Origin: Clavibacter capsici
Lineage (GTDB): Bacteria > Actinomycetota > Actinomycetes > Actinomycetales > Microbacteriaceae
NCBI RefSeq assembly: GCF_001280205.1
Contig: NZ_CP012573.1
Span: 62,001-126,000, forward strand
Direction of reading: 5' to 3'
Length of the DNA stretch: 64,000 nucleotides
This document shows, in pieces, positions 26,126 through 34,144 of this stretch (positions within the stretch are counted from its first letter, which is position 1; every line of letters starts with the position of its first letter). The position numbers and the translations under genes are program-made. A model generated the notes under the pieces. It saw nothing but the letters and a program-made list of their open reading frames with translations. It searched no databases and was not told the origin of the DNA.

Positions 26126-27111
26126 TCACGAGACGACGAACCATGGCGATGACCGCCCTCGCCGCCGCGGCAGCGCTCACGCTGACCGCGTGCGGCACCA
26201 CCGAGGAGGCGTCGACGGACGCCGGCGCGAAGCCGGCCGGCGAGCAGATCACGCTGACCGACGGCACGGGCGCGGAGCTCACGCTCGACGGGCCCGCGAC
26301 CAAGGTCGTCGGCACCGAGTGGAACGTCGTGGAGAACCTCGTGTCGCTGGGCGTGGATCCGGTCGGCGTCGCGGACGTCGCGGGCTACGGCGCATGGTCG
26401 TCGGCCGTGCCGCTCGTGAACGAGCCCGCCGACATCGGCACGCGCGGCGAGCCGAGCGTGGAGACCATCGCGTCGCTCGCGCCCGACCTCATCGTCGCGA
26501 CCACCGACCTATCCGCGGACGCCGTCGAGCAGCTGAAGGCCATCGCGCCCGTGCTCCAGGTGAAGTCCGCGGACGGCACCAGGCAGATCCAGCAGAGCGA
26601 GGACAACCTCGAGCTCATCGCGAAGGCGACCGGCACCGAGGACAAGGCGACGGCGGTCATCGGCGCCTACGACCAGGCCGTCACCGACGCGAAGGCGAAG
26701 CTCGACGCCGCCGGCCTCGCGGGATCCCGGTTCCTGTTCGCGGACGCGTACGTGGACGCCGGCGCCGTCACCATCCGCCCGTTCGGGAAGGGCTCGCTCG
26801 TCGGCGACGTGACCGCCGGGCTCGGCCTCGAGAACGCGTGGACGGGCGAGGTCGACCCGGCCTACGGCCTCGGATCCACCGACGTCGAGGGCCTCACGAC
26901 CGTCGGCGACGTGCAGTTCGTCTACAACGCGAACGCCAGCCAGGGCGACGACCCGTTCGCGACCCAGCTCGCGGGCAACGCCGTCTGGCAGTCGCTTCCC
27001 TTCGTGAAGGCGGGCGAGGTGCACCGCATGCCCGAGGGCGTGTGGGTCTTCGGCGGCCCGGCCTCGATGACGGCGTACGTGGCGGACCTCGCCGACCTGC
27101 TCGTCGGCTGA
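26122..27111 (+). CDS. Iron-siderophore binding lipoprotein (FecB/FhuD-like)
   Basis: 329 residues, GTG start overlapping the ATPase stop. Lipobox LTAC with Cys24. The mature part is a class III binding protein: LTLDGPATKVVGTEWNVVENLVSLGVDPVGVAD, ETIASLAPDLIVATTDLS, then a linker helix and a C-terminal lobe ending AYVADLADLLVG. It captures a ferric chelate at the outer face of the membrane and passes it to the permease. Ligand type (hydroxamate, catecholate, citrate) cannot be told. Confidence 0.93.
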   Translation: MITRRRTMAMTALAAAAALTLTACGTTEEASTDAGAKPAGEQITLTDGTGAELTLDGPATKVVGTEWNVVENLVSLGVDPVGVADVAGYGAWSSAVPLVNEPADIGTRGEPSVETIASLAPDLIVATTDLSADAVEQLKAIAPVLQVKSADGTRQIQQSEDNLELIAKATGTEDKATAVIGAYDQAVTDAKAKLDAAGLAGSRFLFADAYVDAGAVTIRPFGKGSLVGDVTAGLGLENAWTGEVDPAYGLGSTDVEGLTTVGDVQFVYNANASQGDDPFATQLAGNAVWQSLPFVKAGEVHRMPEGVWVFGGPASMTAYVADLADLLVG

Positions 27112-27142
27112 TCCCGCCGACGACGCCGATCGCTCCGATCCG

Positions 27143-29299
27143 ATGACCGCTCCCGTCCGCACCGCGCCCCCGCCGGCCGACGCGCCTCCCGCGTCCGCCG
27201 GCCGGGCGTCGATCCCGGCCGCCGTCCCGTCGCTCGCCGCCGTCGTGCGCGCCGACGGGGCCGGTCGGATCCCGGTGCGGGCGGTCGCGGTCGTCGGCCT
27301 CCTCGTGCTCGTCGTGGCGGTGCTCGCGGTGATCGACGTCACCCAGGGCACCGCCGCGGTCGGCCCGCGCGAGGTCTGGGAGGCGCTCGCCGGGCGCGCG
27401 ACGCCGGGCGACGCGTCCGTCGTGGTCGCGTCCCGTCTGCCGCGCATGGCCGCGGGGATCCTCGTGGGCCTCGCCCTCGGCGCCGCCGGCGCGGCCCTCC
27501 AGACGGTGAGCCGCAACGTGCTCGCCTCGCCCGACACCCTCGCCGTCAACGCGGGCGCGTACGCGGCCCTCGCGGTCGCGGCGGTCACCGGGCTCACGCT
27601 GCCGGTGCTCGCGGGCGCGGGAGTCGCGTTCGTGGGCGGGCTGGTCGCGGCGGCGATCGTGCTCGCGGTCTCGGGCCTCGGATCCGGCACCGTGCGCCTC
27701 GTGCTCGCGGGCAGCGCGCTCGCGCTCGGCCTCGGATCCGTGACCAGCGCGCTCCTCCTCCTCTTCCCCCAGCGGACCGGCGGCCTCTACCGCTGGGGCC
27801 AGGGCGGCATCGGCCAGAACGGGTTCGACGCGGTCGCGCAGATGGCGCCCGTCGTGGTGGTCGCGCTCGCGATCCTGCTGCTCCTCACCCGCCGCCTCGA
27901 CGCGCTCGGGCTCGGCGACGACGCCGCCCGCAGCCTCGGCGTGGACGTGCGCGCGACCCGCGTGATCGCCGTGCTCGCCTCGGTGCTGCTCGCCGCCGCA
28001 GCCGTGACGGTCGCCGGGCCCATCGGCTTCGTCGGCCTGTACGCGCCCGCGTTCGCGCGGCCGCTGCGCCGGCTCGTACCGGGGGTCCGCCGCTCCTGGG
28101 TCTTCATCCCCGTCGCGGGGCTCATGGGCGCGGCCGTCGTGCTCCTCGCGGACGTGCTGCTGCGCGCCGTGCTCGGGGCCGAGGCCTCGGTCGCCGTGCC
28201 GACGGGCCTCATCACGTCCCTCATCGGCGCGATCGTGCTGGTGGTGCTCGCCGTGCGCACCCGCGACAGCGCGACGCGCGCGCCCACCGAGCGGCACGGC
28301 GTCGTCACCCGCCGCCGCGTCGCGCTCGTGGTCGGCGCGCTGGTGGCCGTGCTCGTCGGCCTGCTCCTCGCATCCGTCCTCCTCGGCGACGCGAAGCTGC
28401 TCCTCGGCGACCTCGTCAACGGGATCCGCGGCACCGCCGGCCCCGTCGTCAGCTACGTGCTCGACACCCGCGTGCCCCGCGTGCTCGCCGCCGTGCTCGC
28501 GGGCGCGGCCCTGGCGCTCGCCGGCGTGCTCGTGCAGGCCGTGACCCGGAACCCGCTCGCGGATCCCGCGATCCTCGGCGTCTCCGGCGGCGCGGGCCTC
28601 GGCGCCGTGCTGTTCGTGACCACCGCGCCGCTCGCGTCCGGCTGGGGCATCGCGGGCGCCGCCGGGCTCGGGGCGCTGGTCGCGGCCGGCGTCGTGTTCG
28701 GCCTCGCCGCACGCGGCGGCTTCCCGCAGAACCGGCTCGTGCTCATCGGGGTCGGCGTCTCGGCGGGCACGGCCGCGACGATCAGCATGACCATCGTGCT
28801 CACCGACCCGTTCAACGGGGCGAAGGCGCTGACCTGGCTGTCGGGATCCACCTACGGCCGCGGGTTCGACGACGCCCTGCCGGTGCTGGTCGCGCTCGTG
28901 CTCGCCGCGGCGCTCGCCGCCCCGCGGCACCGGATGCTGGACCTCGTCGCCCTCGACGACGACACCCCGCGCCTCCTCGGCGTCTCGCTCGGGCGCGCGC
29001 GCCTGCTCGCGCTCTCGATCGCGGTGGTGCTCACGGCGACGGCGGTCGCGGCGGTGGGCGTGATCGGCTTCGTCGGCCTGGTCGCGCCGCACGCGGCCCG
29101 CGCGCTCGTCGGCTCCCGGCACGCGCGCGTGCTGCCCGTCGCGATCCTGCTGGGCGCCGCCCTCGTGACCCTCGCCGACCTGCTCGGCCGCACCGTGATC
29201 GCCCCGGCCCAGCTCGGCGCCGGCCTCGTGACCGCGCTCGTCGGCACGCCGTACTTCGTGTGGCTGCTGTGGCGCGGGCGGGCGGCAAGGGGGCGGTAG
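27143..29299 (+). CDS. Fused FecCD-type iron-siderophore permease
   Basis: 718 residues, about twice the usual FecCD length, made of two homologous halves (about 45-370 and 395-715). Each has around ten helices and the family motifs RLPRMAAGILVGLALGAAGAALQ / RVPRVLAAVLAGAALALAGVLVQ and GPIGFVGLYAP / GVIGFVGLVAPHAAR. This is the FhuB-like single-chain arrangement, so one protein replaces the usual FecC/FecD pair. The N-terminal 45 residues are a Pro/Ala-rich cytosolic leader. It lies 31 bases after the binding protein. Confidence 0.95.
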   Translation: MTAPVRTAPPPADAPPASAGRASIPAAVPSLAAVVRADGAGRIPVRAVAVVGLLVLVVAVLAVIDVTQGTAAVGPREVWEALAGRATPGDASVVVASRLPRMAAGILVGLALGAAGAALQTVSRNVLASPDTLAVNAGAYAALAVAAVTGLTLPVLAGAGVAFVGGLVAAAIVLAVSGLGSGTVRLVLAGSALALGLGSVTSALLLLFPQRTGGLYRWGQGGIGQNGFDAVAQMAPVVVVALAILLLLTRRLDALGLGDDAARSLGVDVRATRVIAVLASVLLAAAAVTVAGPIGFVGLYAPAFARPLRRLVPGVRRSWVFIPVAGLMGAAVVLLADVLLRAVLGAEASVAVPTGLITSLIGAIVLVVLAVRTRDSATRAPTERHGVVTRRRVALVVGALVAVLVGLLLASVLLGDAKLLLGDLVNGIRGTAGPVVSYVLDTRVPRVLAAVLAGAALALAGVLVQAVTRNPLADPAILGVSGGAGLGAVLFVTTAPLASGWGIAGAAGLGALVAAGVVFGLAARGGFPQNRLVLIGVGVSAGTAATISMTIVLTDPFNGAKALTWLSGSTYGRGFDDALPVLVALVLAAALAAPRHRMLDLVALDDDTPRLLGVSLGRARLLALSIAVVLTATAVAAVGVIGFVGLVAPHAARALVGSRHARVLPVAILLGAALVTLADLLGRTVIAPAQLGAGLVTALVGTPYFVWLLWRGRAARGR

Positions 29300-29329
29300 G
29301 CGGGCGGCGACCGCGCGCAGGATGGATCC

Positions 29330-29713
29330 ATGACGCTCCTCCCCATGACCGACATCGCCGCCGAGCTCCGCGAGGTGACCGCCTACTGGACCCCGCGGGT
29401 CGTGGGCCGTGTGAACGACCAGTACGTGAAGGTCGCGAAGCTGCTCGGCGAGCTCACCTGGCACGCGCACGAGGAGGAGGACGAGATGTTCCTCGTGGTC
29501 TCGGGCCGGCTCCGGATCCAGCTCCCGGACGACCAGGAGGTGGTGCTGGAGCCCGGGCAGTTCCACGTCGTGCCGAGGGGTGTGCAGCACAACCCGGTCG
29601 CGGACGAGGAGGTGGGGATCGTGCTCATCGAGACCGTCACCACCGCGCACACGGGCGATGTGATCGTGCCGGGCACCGTCTCCGTCGAGCGGCAGGTGGG
29701 CGGCTTCCGCTGA
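29330..29713 (+). CDS. Cupin-domain protein
   Basis: 127 residues forming one cupin barrel: motif 1 ELTWHAHEEEDEMFLVVSGRLRIQL (metal ligands His, His, Glu) and motif 2 LEPGQFHVVPRGVQHNPV (His). Single-domain cupins include isomerases, dioxygenases and ligand sensors, and the specific role cannot be told. A second ATG at 29345 would shorten it by five residues. It is 30 bases after the siderophore permease on the same strand, so it may be co-transcribed. Confidence 0.88.
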   Translation: MTLLPMTDIAAELREVTAYWTPRVVGRVNDQYVKVAKLLGELTWHAHEEEDEMFLVVSGRLRIQLPDDQEVVLEPGQFHVVPRGVQHNPVADEEVGIVLIETVTTAHTGDVIVPGTVSVERQVGGFR

Positions 29714-29732
29714 CGCGCGCCGACCGTCGGCC

Positions 29733-30242
29733 TCAGCCCAGCGCGCGCCCCATCTGGATCCGCCGACCGACGAGGTCGAGCCCGAGCCGGGCCTCCGTCG
29801 CCACGAGGCCGAGGTGGAACGGCGTCGCCGGCTGCTCCTCGACGAACCCGGCGCGGGCGTAGGCGGGCGCGTTCCACGGCACGTCGGCGAAGGTGCGCAG
29901 CGTGATCCGCCGGTGGCCGCGCCGCCGCGCCTCCTCGGCCGCCGCCTCGACGAGCGCGCCGCCGTGGCCACGGCGCCCGTGCTCGGGCGGCACGGCGACC
30001 TGCTCCAGGTGGGCGAGGCCGTCGACCTCGAGGACGTGCGCGAAGCCGACGATCTCGGGGCCGGCGTCCGCGTCCTCCGCCACCAGCAGGAAGCCGGGCT
30101 CGGCCGGGCGCTCCGCCCCGGTCGGCGCGGGCCACCACTCGGCGGGGCGCAGCAGCTCGACGAGGATCCGGTCGGCCCGGTCCTCGATCCCCTGCAGCGC
30201 GTCGAGGTCGCGGGCGGCCACGGGGCGGATCCGGGTGGGCAC
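29733..30242 (-). CDS. GNAT-family N-acetyltransferase
   Basis: 169 residues, GTG start. The acetyl-CoA site is in HLEQVAVPPEHGRRGHGGALVEAAAEEARRRG (motif A, with R/Q-x-x-G-x-G/A in relaxed form), followed by APAYARAGFVEE (motif B). Acceptor substrate unknown. Convergent with the cupin gene, 19 bases apart. Confidence 0.88.
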   Translation of the reverse strand: MPTRIRPVAARDLDALQGIEDRADRILVELLRPAEWWPAPTGAERPAEPGFLLVAEDADAGPEIVGFAHVLEVDGLAHLEQVAVPPEHGRRGHGGALVEAAAEEARRRGHRRITLRTFADVPWNAPAYARAGFVEEQPATPFHLGLVATEARLGLDLVGRRIQMGRALG

Positions 30243-30404
30243 GTCGCCAGCGTATGGGGCCGGCGCGCCTCGGCCGGCTCGGGGCAGTCACTCCTGCGCG
30301 CGCCCCGCGGCCGCGCGCAGCACGACCACCGCGCCCAGCCACCCCTCCGCCTGCCATGCTCGGAGACGGCCGCGGCGCGTGGCCCCGACGAGCCGAGGGA
30401 TCCC

Positions 30405-30698
30405 GTGCACTACCGGCTGATGGACGAGTACGGCGTCGACCGTCCGCTCTGGGGCGACGGCGGCCTCTGCCCCGACGGCACGCCGGAGCTCCCGCCGCGG
30501 GTCGAGGCGGCGGTCCGGGAGTGGGCGGCCGTCTTCCAGGAGGGCTTCCGCTGGGACCGCGGCTGGCGGGATCGCGTCGTCGCCCGGGAGCACGCGGCCC
30601 AGGCGGAGCGGCTGCTCGCGATCCTCGAGCGCGTGCTCGCGCCGGACGACACCGTCGAGCTCGTCTGCTGGGAGACCGACGGGCGCCGCGGCCGCTGA
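30405..30698 (+). CDS. Small conserved-looking hypothetical protein
   Basis: 97 residues from GTG with GAGGGA upstream. It reads YRLMDEYGVDRPLWGDGGLCPDG, then a helical part rich in Trp and Arg (EAAVREWAAVFQEGFRWDRGWRDRVVAREHAAQAERLLAILERVL) and VELVCWETDGR. The Trp-rich amphipathic centre and good codon bias argue for a real cytosolic protein. No family recognised. Confidence 0.65.
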   Translation: MHYRLMDEYGVDRPLWGDGGLCPDGTPELPPRVEAAVREWAAVFQEGFRWDRGWRDRVVAREHAAQAERLLAILERVLAPDDTVELVCWETDGRRGR

Positions 30699-30722
30699 CC
30701 CTGCGCACGGCGGCGCCCGGAC

Positions 30723-30754
30723 GGGTAGCGCGTCCGGGCGGGTAGCGCGTCCGG
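30723..30754 (+). repeat. 15-bp direct repeat
   Basis: GGGTAGCGCGTCCGG occurs at 30723-30737 and 30740-30754, period 17, just upstream of the palindrome at 30772. The pair sits in the 232-base gap before a secreted protein gene and may be a regulator site or a slippage product. Confidence 0.55.
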
Positions 30755-30771
30755 CACCCTGTCGCCGAGGT

Positions 30772-30789
30772 GTTGGACGACCGTCCAAC
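30772..30789 (+). promoter_or_regulatory. Palindromic operator candidate
   Basis: GTTGGACG-AC-CGTCCAAC, perfect 8-bp arms with a 2-base spacer. It resembles operators of TetR-type dimers. It is about 140 bases before the ATG of the small exported protein. The cognate regulator is not evident nearby. Confidence 0.5.
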
Positions 30790-30930
30790 GACCGGCCGGA
30801 TCGCGTGCGCTCCGGCCGCCGACCCGGCATCGTCGTCCTCGTCAGCACGAACGACACGCAAGACACGAACAGCACGGACGACACGAACAGCACGATCGAC
30901 CCCAAGACCCCACAGGAAGAGGAAGAGATC

Positions 30931-31437
30931 ATGAGCAAGCTCACGTCGAAGACCACCCGCATCGTCGCCACCGCCGCCCTCAGCGGCGGGATGATCGCCG
31001 CTCTCAGCGGCTTCGCGACGGCACCCGCCCAGGCCGCGGAGCCCGCGGCACCCGCGGCCGAGAGCAGCCAGGTGAACAGCCCCGTCACCGGCAGCGTCAC
31101 GCTCGACCCGGTCGCCATCGTCGGCGCCATCACCGCCGCGGTGAACGACCAGAGCGACCGCAGCGGCGCCGTCCTGGCCGCGCTCGACATCGGCTACTAC
31201 AGCGCGGACAACCCGGACCGCCTCACCGTCGCGGTCGTCAACAAGAACCAGGACATCGTCGTGGAGGGCGCCATCGTGGACGCCAAGCCCATCGACATCA
31301 AGGGCGGCAGCTACGTCATCTACTGGTTCGACGGACCCGGCAAGGTCACCAACAACGGCGACGGCGGCTTCCTGAACTGGGGCGTGCTGGGCAACAACGT
31401 CAAGACGGACAACGTCATCAGCATCAACGGCGGCTGA
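30931..31437 (+). CDS. Small exported protein of unknown function
   Basis: 168 residues; ATG after AGGAAGAGGAAGAG. Sec signal 1-36 with cleavage near AQA-AEP. The mature domain is beta-rich with a distinctive end: GYYSADNPDRLTVAVV, GGSYVIYWFDGPGKV, then FLNWGVLGNN. It has no cysteines and no anchor, so it should be released. Upstream lie a long Asp/Ser/Thr-rich open stretch in frame (not a likely start, as it would bury the signal) and a palindrome that may be its operator. Family not recognised. Confidence 0.8.
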   Translation: MSKLTSKTTRIVATAALSGGMIAALSGFATAPAQAAEPAAPAAESSQVNSPVTGSVTLDPVAIVGAITAAVNDQSDRSGAVLAALDIGYYSADNPDRLTVAVVNKNQDIVVEGAIVDAKPIDIKGGSYVIYWFDGPGKVTNNGDGGFLNWGVLGNNVKTDNVISINGG

Positions 31438-31443
31438 TCCCTC

Positions 31444-32319
31444 TCACGGCACCGTCGGCGCCCCGCCATCCCCCGGGATGGCGGGGCGTCCGCGCGTCCC
31501 GCCCTCGATCATGCGGGGCGGCTGGGCGCGGCGGATCCGTCGCTCGCGGCGGGTGCGGATCACGCCGCGGACGAACGCGACCGACACGAGCGCCGTGCGG
31601 TTGGGCGCGTTCCACGTGCGCATCAGCCGGCCGAGGTGCCAGGCGACGGCCTGCCGGCTGTACGAGGTGGCGCGCGCGATCTCGTCGTTGGACAGCCCGT
31701 GCGCGGTGAGGGCGAGCATGCGCTCCTCCACGTCGTCGAGGTCGGGGGCGCGGGCCACGAGGTCGAGCTCCACGTCCTCGTCGGCGGGCGGCGGATCCGC
31801 GACCACCACCGCGGGCGTCGCCGCCTCCTGCGCGCGATGCCCCGCCCAGGCCTCCACCCAGCACGTGCCGAGCTCGTGCGCGACGTGGGAGGCACGGGCC
31901 ATCGCGACGACGAGCGTGGCGTCCCGCTCGGCGGCGGCCGCGTGCATCACGAGCGCGAAGACGCGGAGCGCGGGCAGCGCGCCGCGGAGGGCGACGGACA
32001 GGTCGACGTCGGGCTGGGCCGCGCTCCGGCGGGCGACCGCGCGGAGGTCCTCGAGGCAGTCCGGCGGCAGGGGCCGCCCGTGCTCGACGGCGGCGAGGGC
32101 CGCGGGCAGCACCAGCGGCACGATCTCGTCGTACCGGAGCCGGAGCCAGTCGCGGCCCGCGGGCCGCACCTCCTCGAGCGGACAGCGCAGCAGCAGCTCC
32201 CGGAACTCGTCGACGCGCGCGTCGAGCCGGAGGCCCAGCGGCTGGCCCGGCCGCAGCAGCCGTGCCCGCCCGGCCTGCTCCGCCGGCGGTCCCTGCTCGG
32301 CGTGCTGGATGTCGACCAT
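31444..32319 (-). CDS. LuxR-type HTH regulator
   Basis: 291 residues, ATG preceded by GGGGGGA. Residues about 30-180 are a helical domain without a recognised sensor fold. A linker rich in Asp/Glu leads to the C-terminal LuxR helix-turn-helix (about 205-265): ERMLALTAHGLSNDEIARATSYSRQAVAWHLGRLMRTWNAPNRTALVSVAFVRGVI. The basic tail carries the neighbouring gene's terminator within its codons. Convergent with the exported-protein gene, six bases apart. Targets unknown. Confidence 0.8.
   Translation of the reverse strand: MVDIQHAEQGPPAEQAGRARLLRPGQPLGLRLDARVDEFRELLLRCPLEEVRPAGRDWLRLRYDEIVPLVLPAALAAVEHGRPLPPDCLEDLRAVARRSAAQPDVDLSVALRGALPALRVFALVMHAAAAERDATLVVAMARASHVAHELGTCWVEAWAGHRAQEAATPAVVVADPPPADEDVELDLVARAPDLDDVEERMLALTAHGLSNDEIARATSYSRQAVAWHLGRLMRTWNAPNRTALVSVAFVRGVIRTRRERRIRRAQPPRMIEGGTRGRPAIPGDGGAPTVP
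31460..31487 (+). terminator. Terminator of the exported-protein gene
   Basis: Perfect 13-bp stem GCCCCGCCATCCC (31460-31472) with its complement (31475-31487) and a tight loop, 23 bases after the exported-protein stop. It lies inside the last codons of the convergent LuxR-type gene, so the two 3' ends share it. Confidence 0.7.
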
Positions 32320-32601
32320 CGGAATCCCCCCGGATCCGCGATGCGCGTCGTCCCCCCGGACGCCGGCACCGCCCCCCCATGCTCTGCCCGACGGGTGGAC
32401 GGCCGGTGGACGCGCCGTGTCCCGCCGGGGTGCCGGCGGCCGATCCGACCGCCCAGCTCCTCGAGCTGCCCCGTGGGGCGCGGATCCCCGGCCCCACGAC
32501 GACGTTCCCACGGCGGGCGCCCGTCCCTCAAGGGGCCCGGCGCGATCGCCGTCGAGCGGTGAGGCGGTCGGGGCGAGGCGGTCGGCGGCGCGGCAGGCGG
32601 A

Positions 32602-33117
32602 TCAGCGGGTCTCGGCGGGATCCAGCTCCATCCGCATGAACACGCTCGCCCGCGCGTACGGCATGTGCCCGACCTCCTCGGGCGCCACGTGCCGGAAGCC
32701 GACGGCCTCGTAGAGGTGCACGGCCGCGGGGAGGTCGACGCTGCTCCCGAGCACGAGCGTCGTCGCACCCCGGCGCCGGGCCTCCGCGATGGCCGCGACG
32801 AGCAGCCGGCGTCCCGTGCCCCGGCCGCGCGCGGCCTCGTCGACCGCCATCTTCGCGAGCTCCCAGACGCCGTCGCCCTCGGGGATCAGCGCGACGCAGC
32901 CGATCGCCCGGTCGCCATCGCGCGCCAGCAGCACCGCGCCGCCGCGGTCGACGATCTGCCCGCGCGGATCCGCGAGCACGCGCTCGTCGTCGGGCTCGAG
33001 CGCGAAGAGGGTCGTGATCCACGCCTCGTTGAGCGCGCGGAAGGCGCGGGCGTCGGCGTCATCGCGGAGCGGGGTGATCTCCCGGGGCGGGGTGCGGGTC
33101 TCGCGGCTCGTGCTCAT
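32602..33117 (-). CDS. GNAT-family N-acetyltransferase
   Basis: 171 residues, ATG after GGGGAGG. GNAT fold with motif A KMAVDEAARGRGTGRRLLVAAIAEARRRGA (acetyl-CoA pyrophosphate loop RGRGTG) and motif B AVHLYEAVGFRHV. N-terminal part ITPLRDDADARAFRALNEAWI resembles the YesJ/PhnO-like subgroup that acetylates small molecules. It is divergent from a LysR gene 69 bases away, which may control it. The 282 bases between its stop and the LuxR start hold nothing I can identify. Confidence 0.88.
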   Translation of the reverse strand: MSTSRETRTPPREITPLRDDADARAFRALNEAWITTLFALEPDDERVLADPRGQIVDRGGAVLLARDGDRAIGCVALIPEGDGVWELAKMAVDEAARGRGTGRRLLVAAIAEARRRGATTLVLGSSVDLPAAVHLYEAVGFRHVAPEEVGHMPYARASVFMRMELDPAETR

Positions 33118-33186
33118 GAGCCCAGCCTCCCCGCTCGCGACCAGCGCTGTCCAATATGGAAGCCGGTGCATCGATAGCGTGGGTGC

Positions 33187-34080
33187 ATGGATCTCGATCT
33201 CCGCCTCGTCCGCTCCTTCCTCGCCGTCGCGGACGAGCTGCACTTCGGGCGCGCGGCCGACGAGCTGGGGATCGCACAACCCGTGCTCTCGCAGCAGGTG
33301 CAGCGGCTGGAGCGGCAGCTCGGCGTCACGCTGCTCGCCCGCACCTCGCGGAGCGTCGCGCTCACGCCGGCCGGCCTCGCCCTGCGCGATCGCGGCCGGG
33401 CGCTCCTCCGGCAGGCCGACGCCGGGCTCGACGAGGTCGCGCGCATCGCCCGCGGCGAGGTGGGACGGCTGGAGATCGGCATGGTGCACTCGACCGTCGC
33501 GATCGACGCCGAGCACGGCGGCCCGGTCGAGGGCATCCGCCGCTTCCGCGCGCGCCACCCGGCCGTCGAGGTGCGCGTGCGCGAGGGCTTCACGGTCGAC
33601 CTGATGGACGCGCTCCGCCGCGGCGAGCTCGACGTCGCGGTGGTGCGCGACCCGGATCCGATGCCGGGCACGCAGCTCGTCGAGCTCGTGACGGAGCCGT
33701 TCGTCGCGGTGGTGCCGGTCGCGCATCCGCTCGCCGCGGCCGACGAGGTGGATCCCGCGCTGCTCGCCGACGAGCCCTTCGTCTTCCCGCCGCGCCGCGC
33801 CAGCGAGGACGCCTACCGCCGCAACCTCGCGCCCGTCACCGAGCGCGGTCGCCTGATCCGCGTGGTGCAGGAGGGCTCGACCTGGTCGATGATCGTCCAC
33901 CTCGTCGGCGCCGGGCTCGGCGTCACGATCGCGCCGCGGAGCGCGACGGTGGGCGCGCCCGCGAGCGTGCGGGTGCTGCCGCTCGCCGGGTCCACCGCGA
34001 CCTCGACCGTGCACCTCGCCACCCGCGTCGACGACCGCCGCGCCGTGGTGGACGCGTTCCTCGCGGCGCGCCGCGGCTGA
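33187..34080 (+). CDS. LysR-family transcriptional regulator
   Basis: 297 residues. N-terminal winged helix DLRLVRSFLAVADELHFGRAADELGIAQPVLSQQVQRLERQLGVTLLARTSRSVALTPAG; effector domain about 88-295 (GRLEIGMVHSTVAI and so on). The reading LHFGRAA and QPVLSQQV is typical of the BenM/CatM-like group that senses aromatic acids, but the ligand is not predictable. It probably controls the divergent acetyltransferase and perhaps the aldehyde dehydrogenase 64 bases downstream. Confidence 0.93.
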   Translation: MDLDLRLVRSFLAVADELHFGRAADELGIAQPVLSQQVQRLERQLGVTLLARTSRSVALTPAGLALRDRGRALLRQADAGLDEVARIARGEVGRLEIGMVHSTVAIDAEHGGPVEGIRRFRARHPAVEVRVREGFTVDLMDALRRGELDVAVVRDPDPMPGTQLVELVTEPFVAVVPVAHPLAAADEVDPALLADEPFVFPPRRASEDAYRRNLAPVTERGRLIRVVQEGSTWSMIVHLVGAGLGVTIAPRSATVGAPASVRVLPLAGSTATSTVHLATRVDDRRAVVDAFLAARRG

Positions 34081-34144
34081 CGGACCGCTCGATATCGTGG
34101 GCCCCACCCGCGTCACCCGCGCGGCAGCACGAGGAGGAGCACCC

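Noticed and set aside
32320-32601. Possible small gene between the LuxR and acetyltransferase genes
   Set aside because: Only short frames without ribosome sites or codon bias were seen.
33118-33186. LysR box between the acetyltransferase and LysR genes
   Set aside because: CCAATATGG and nearby AT-richer bases caught the eye, but no clean T-N11-A dyad could be defined.
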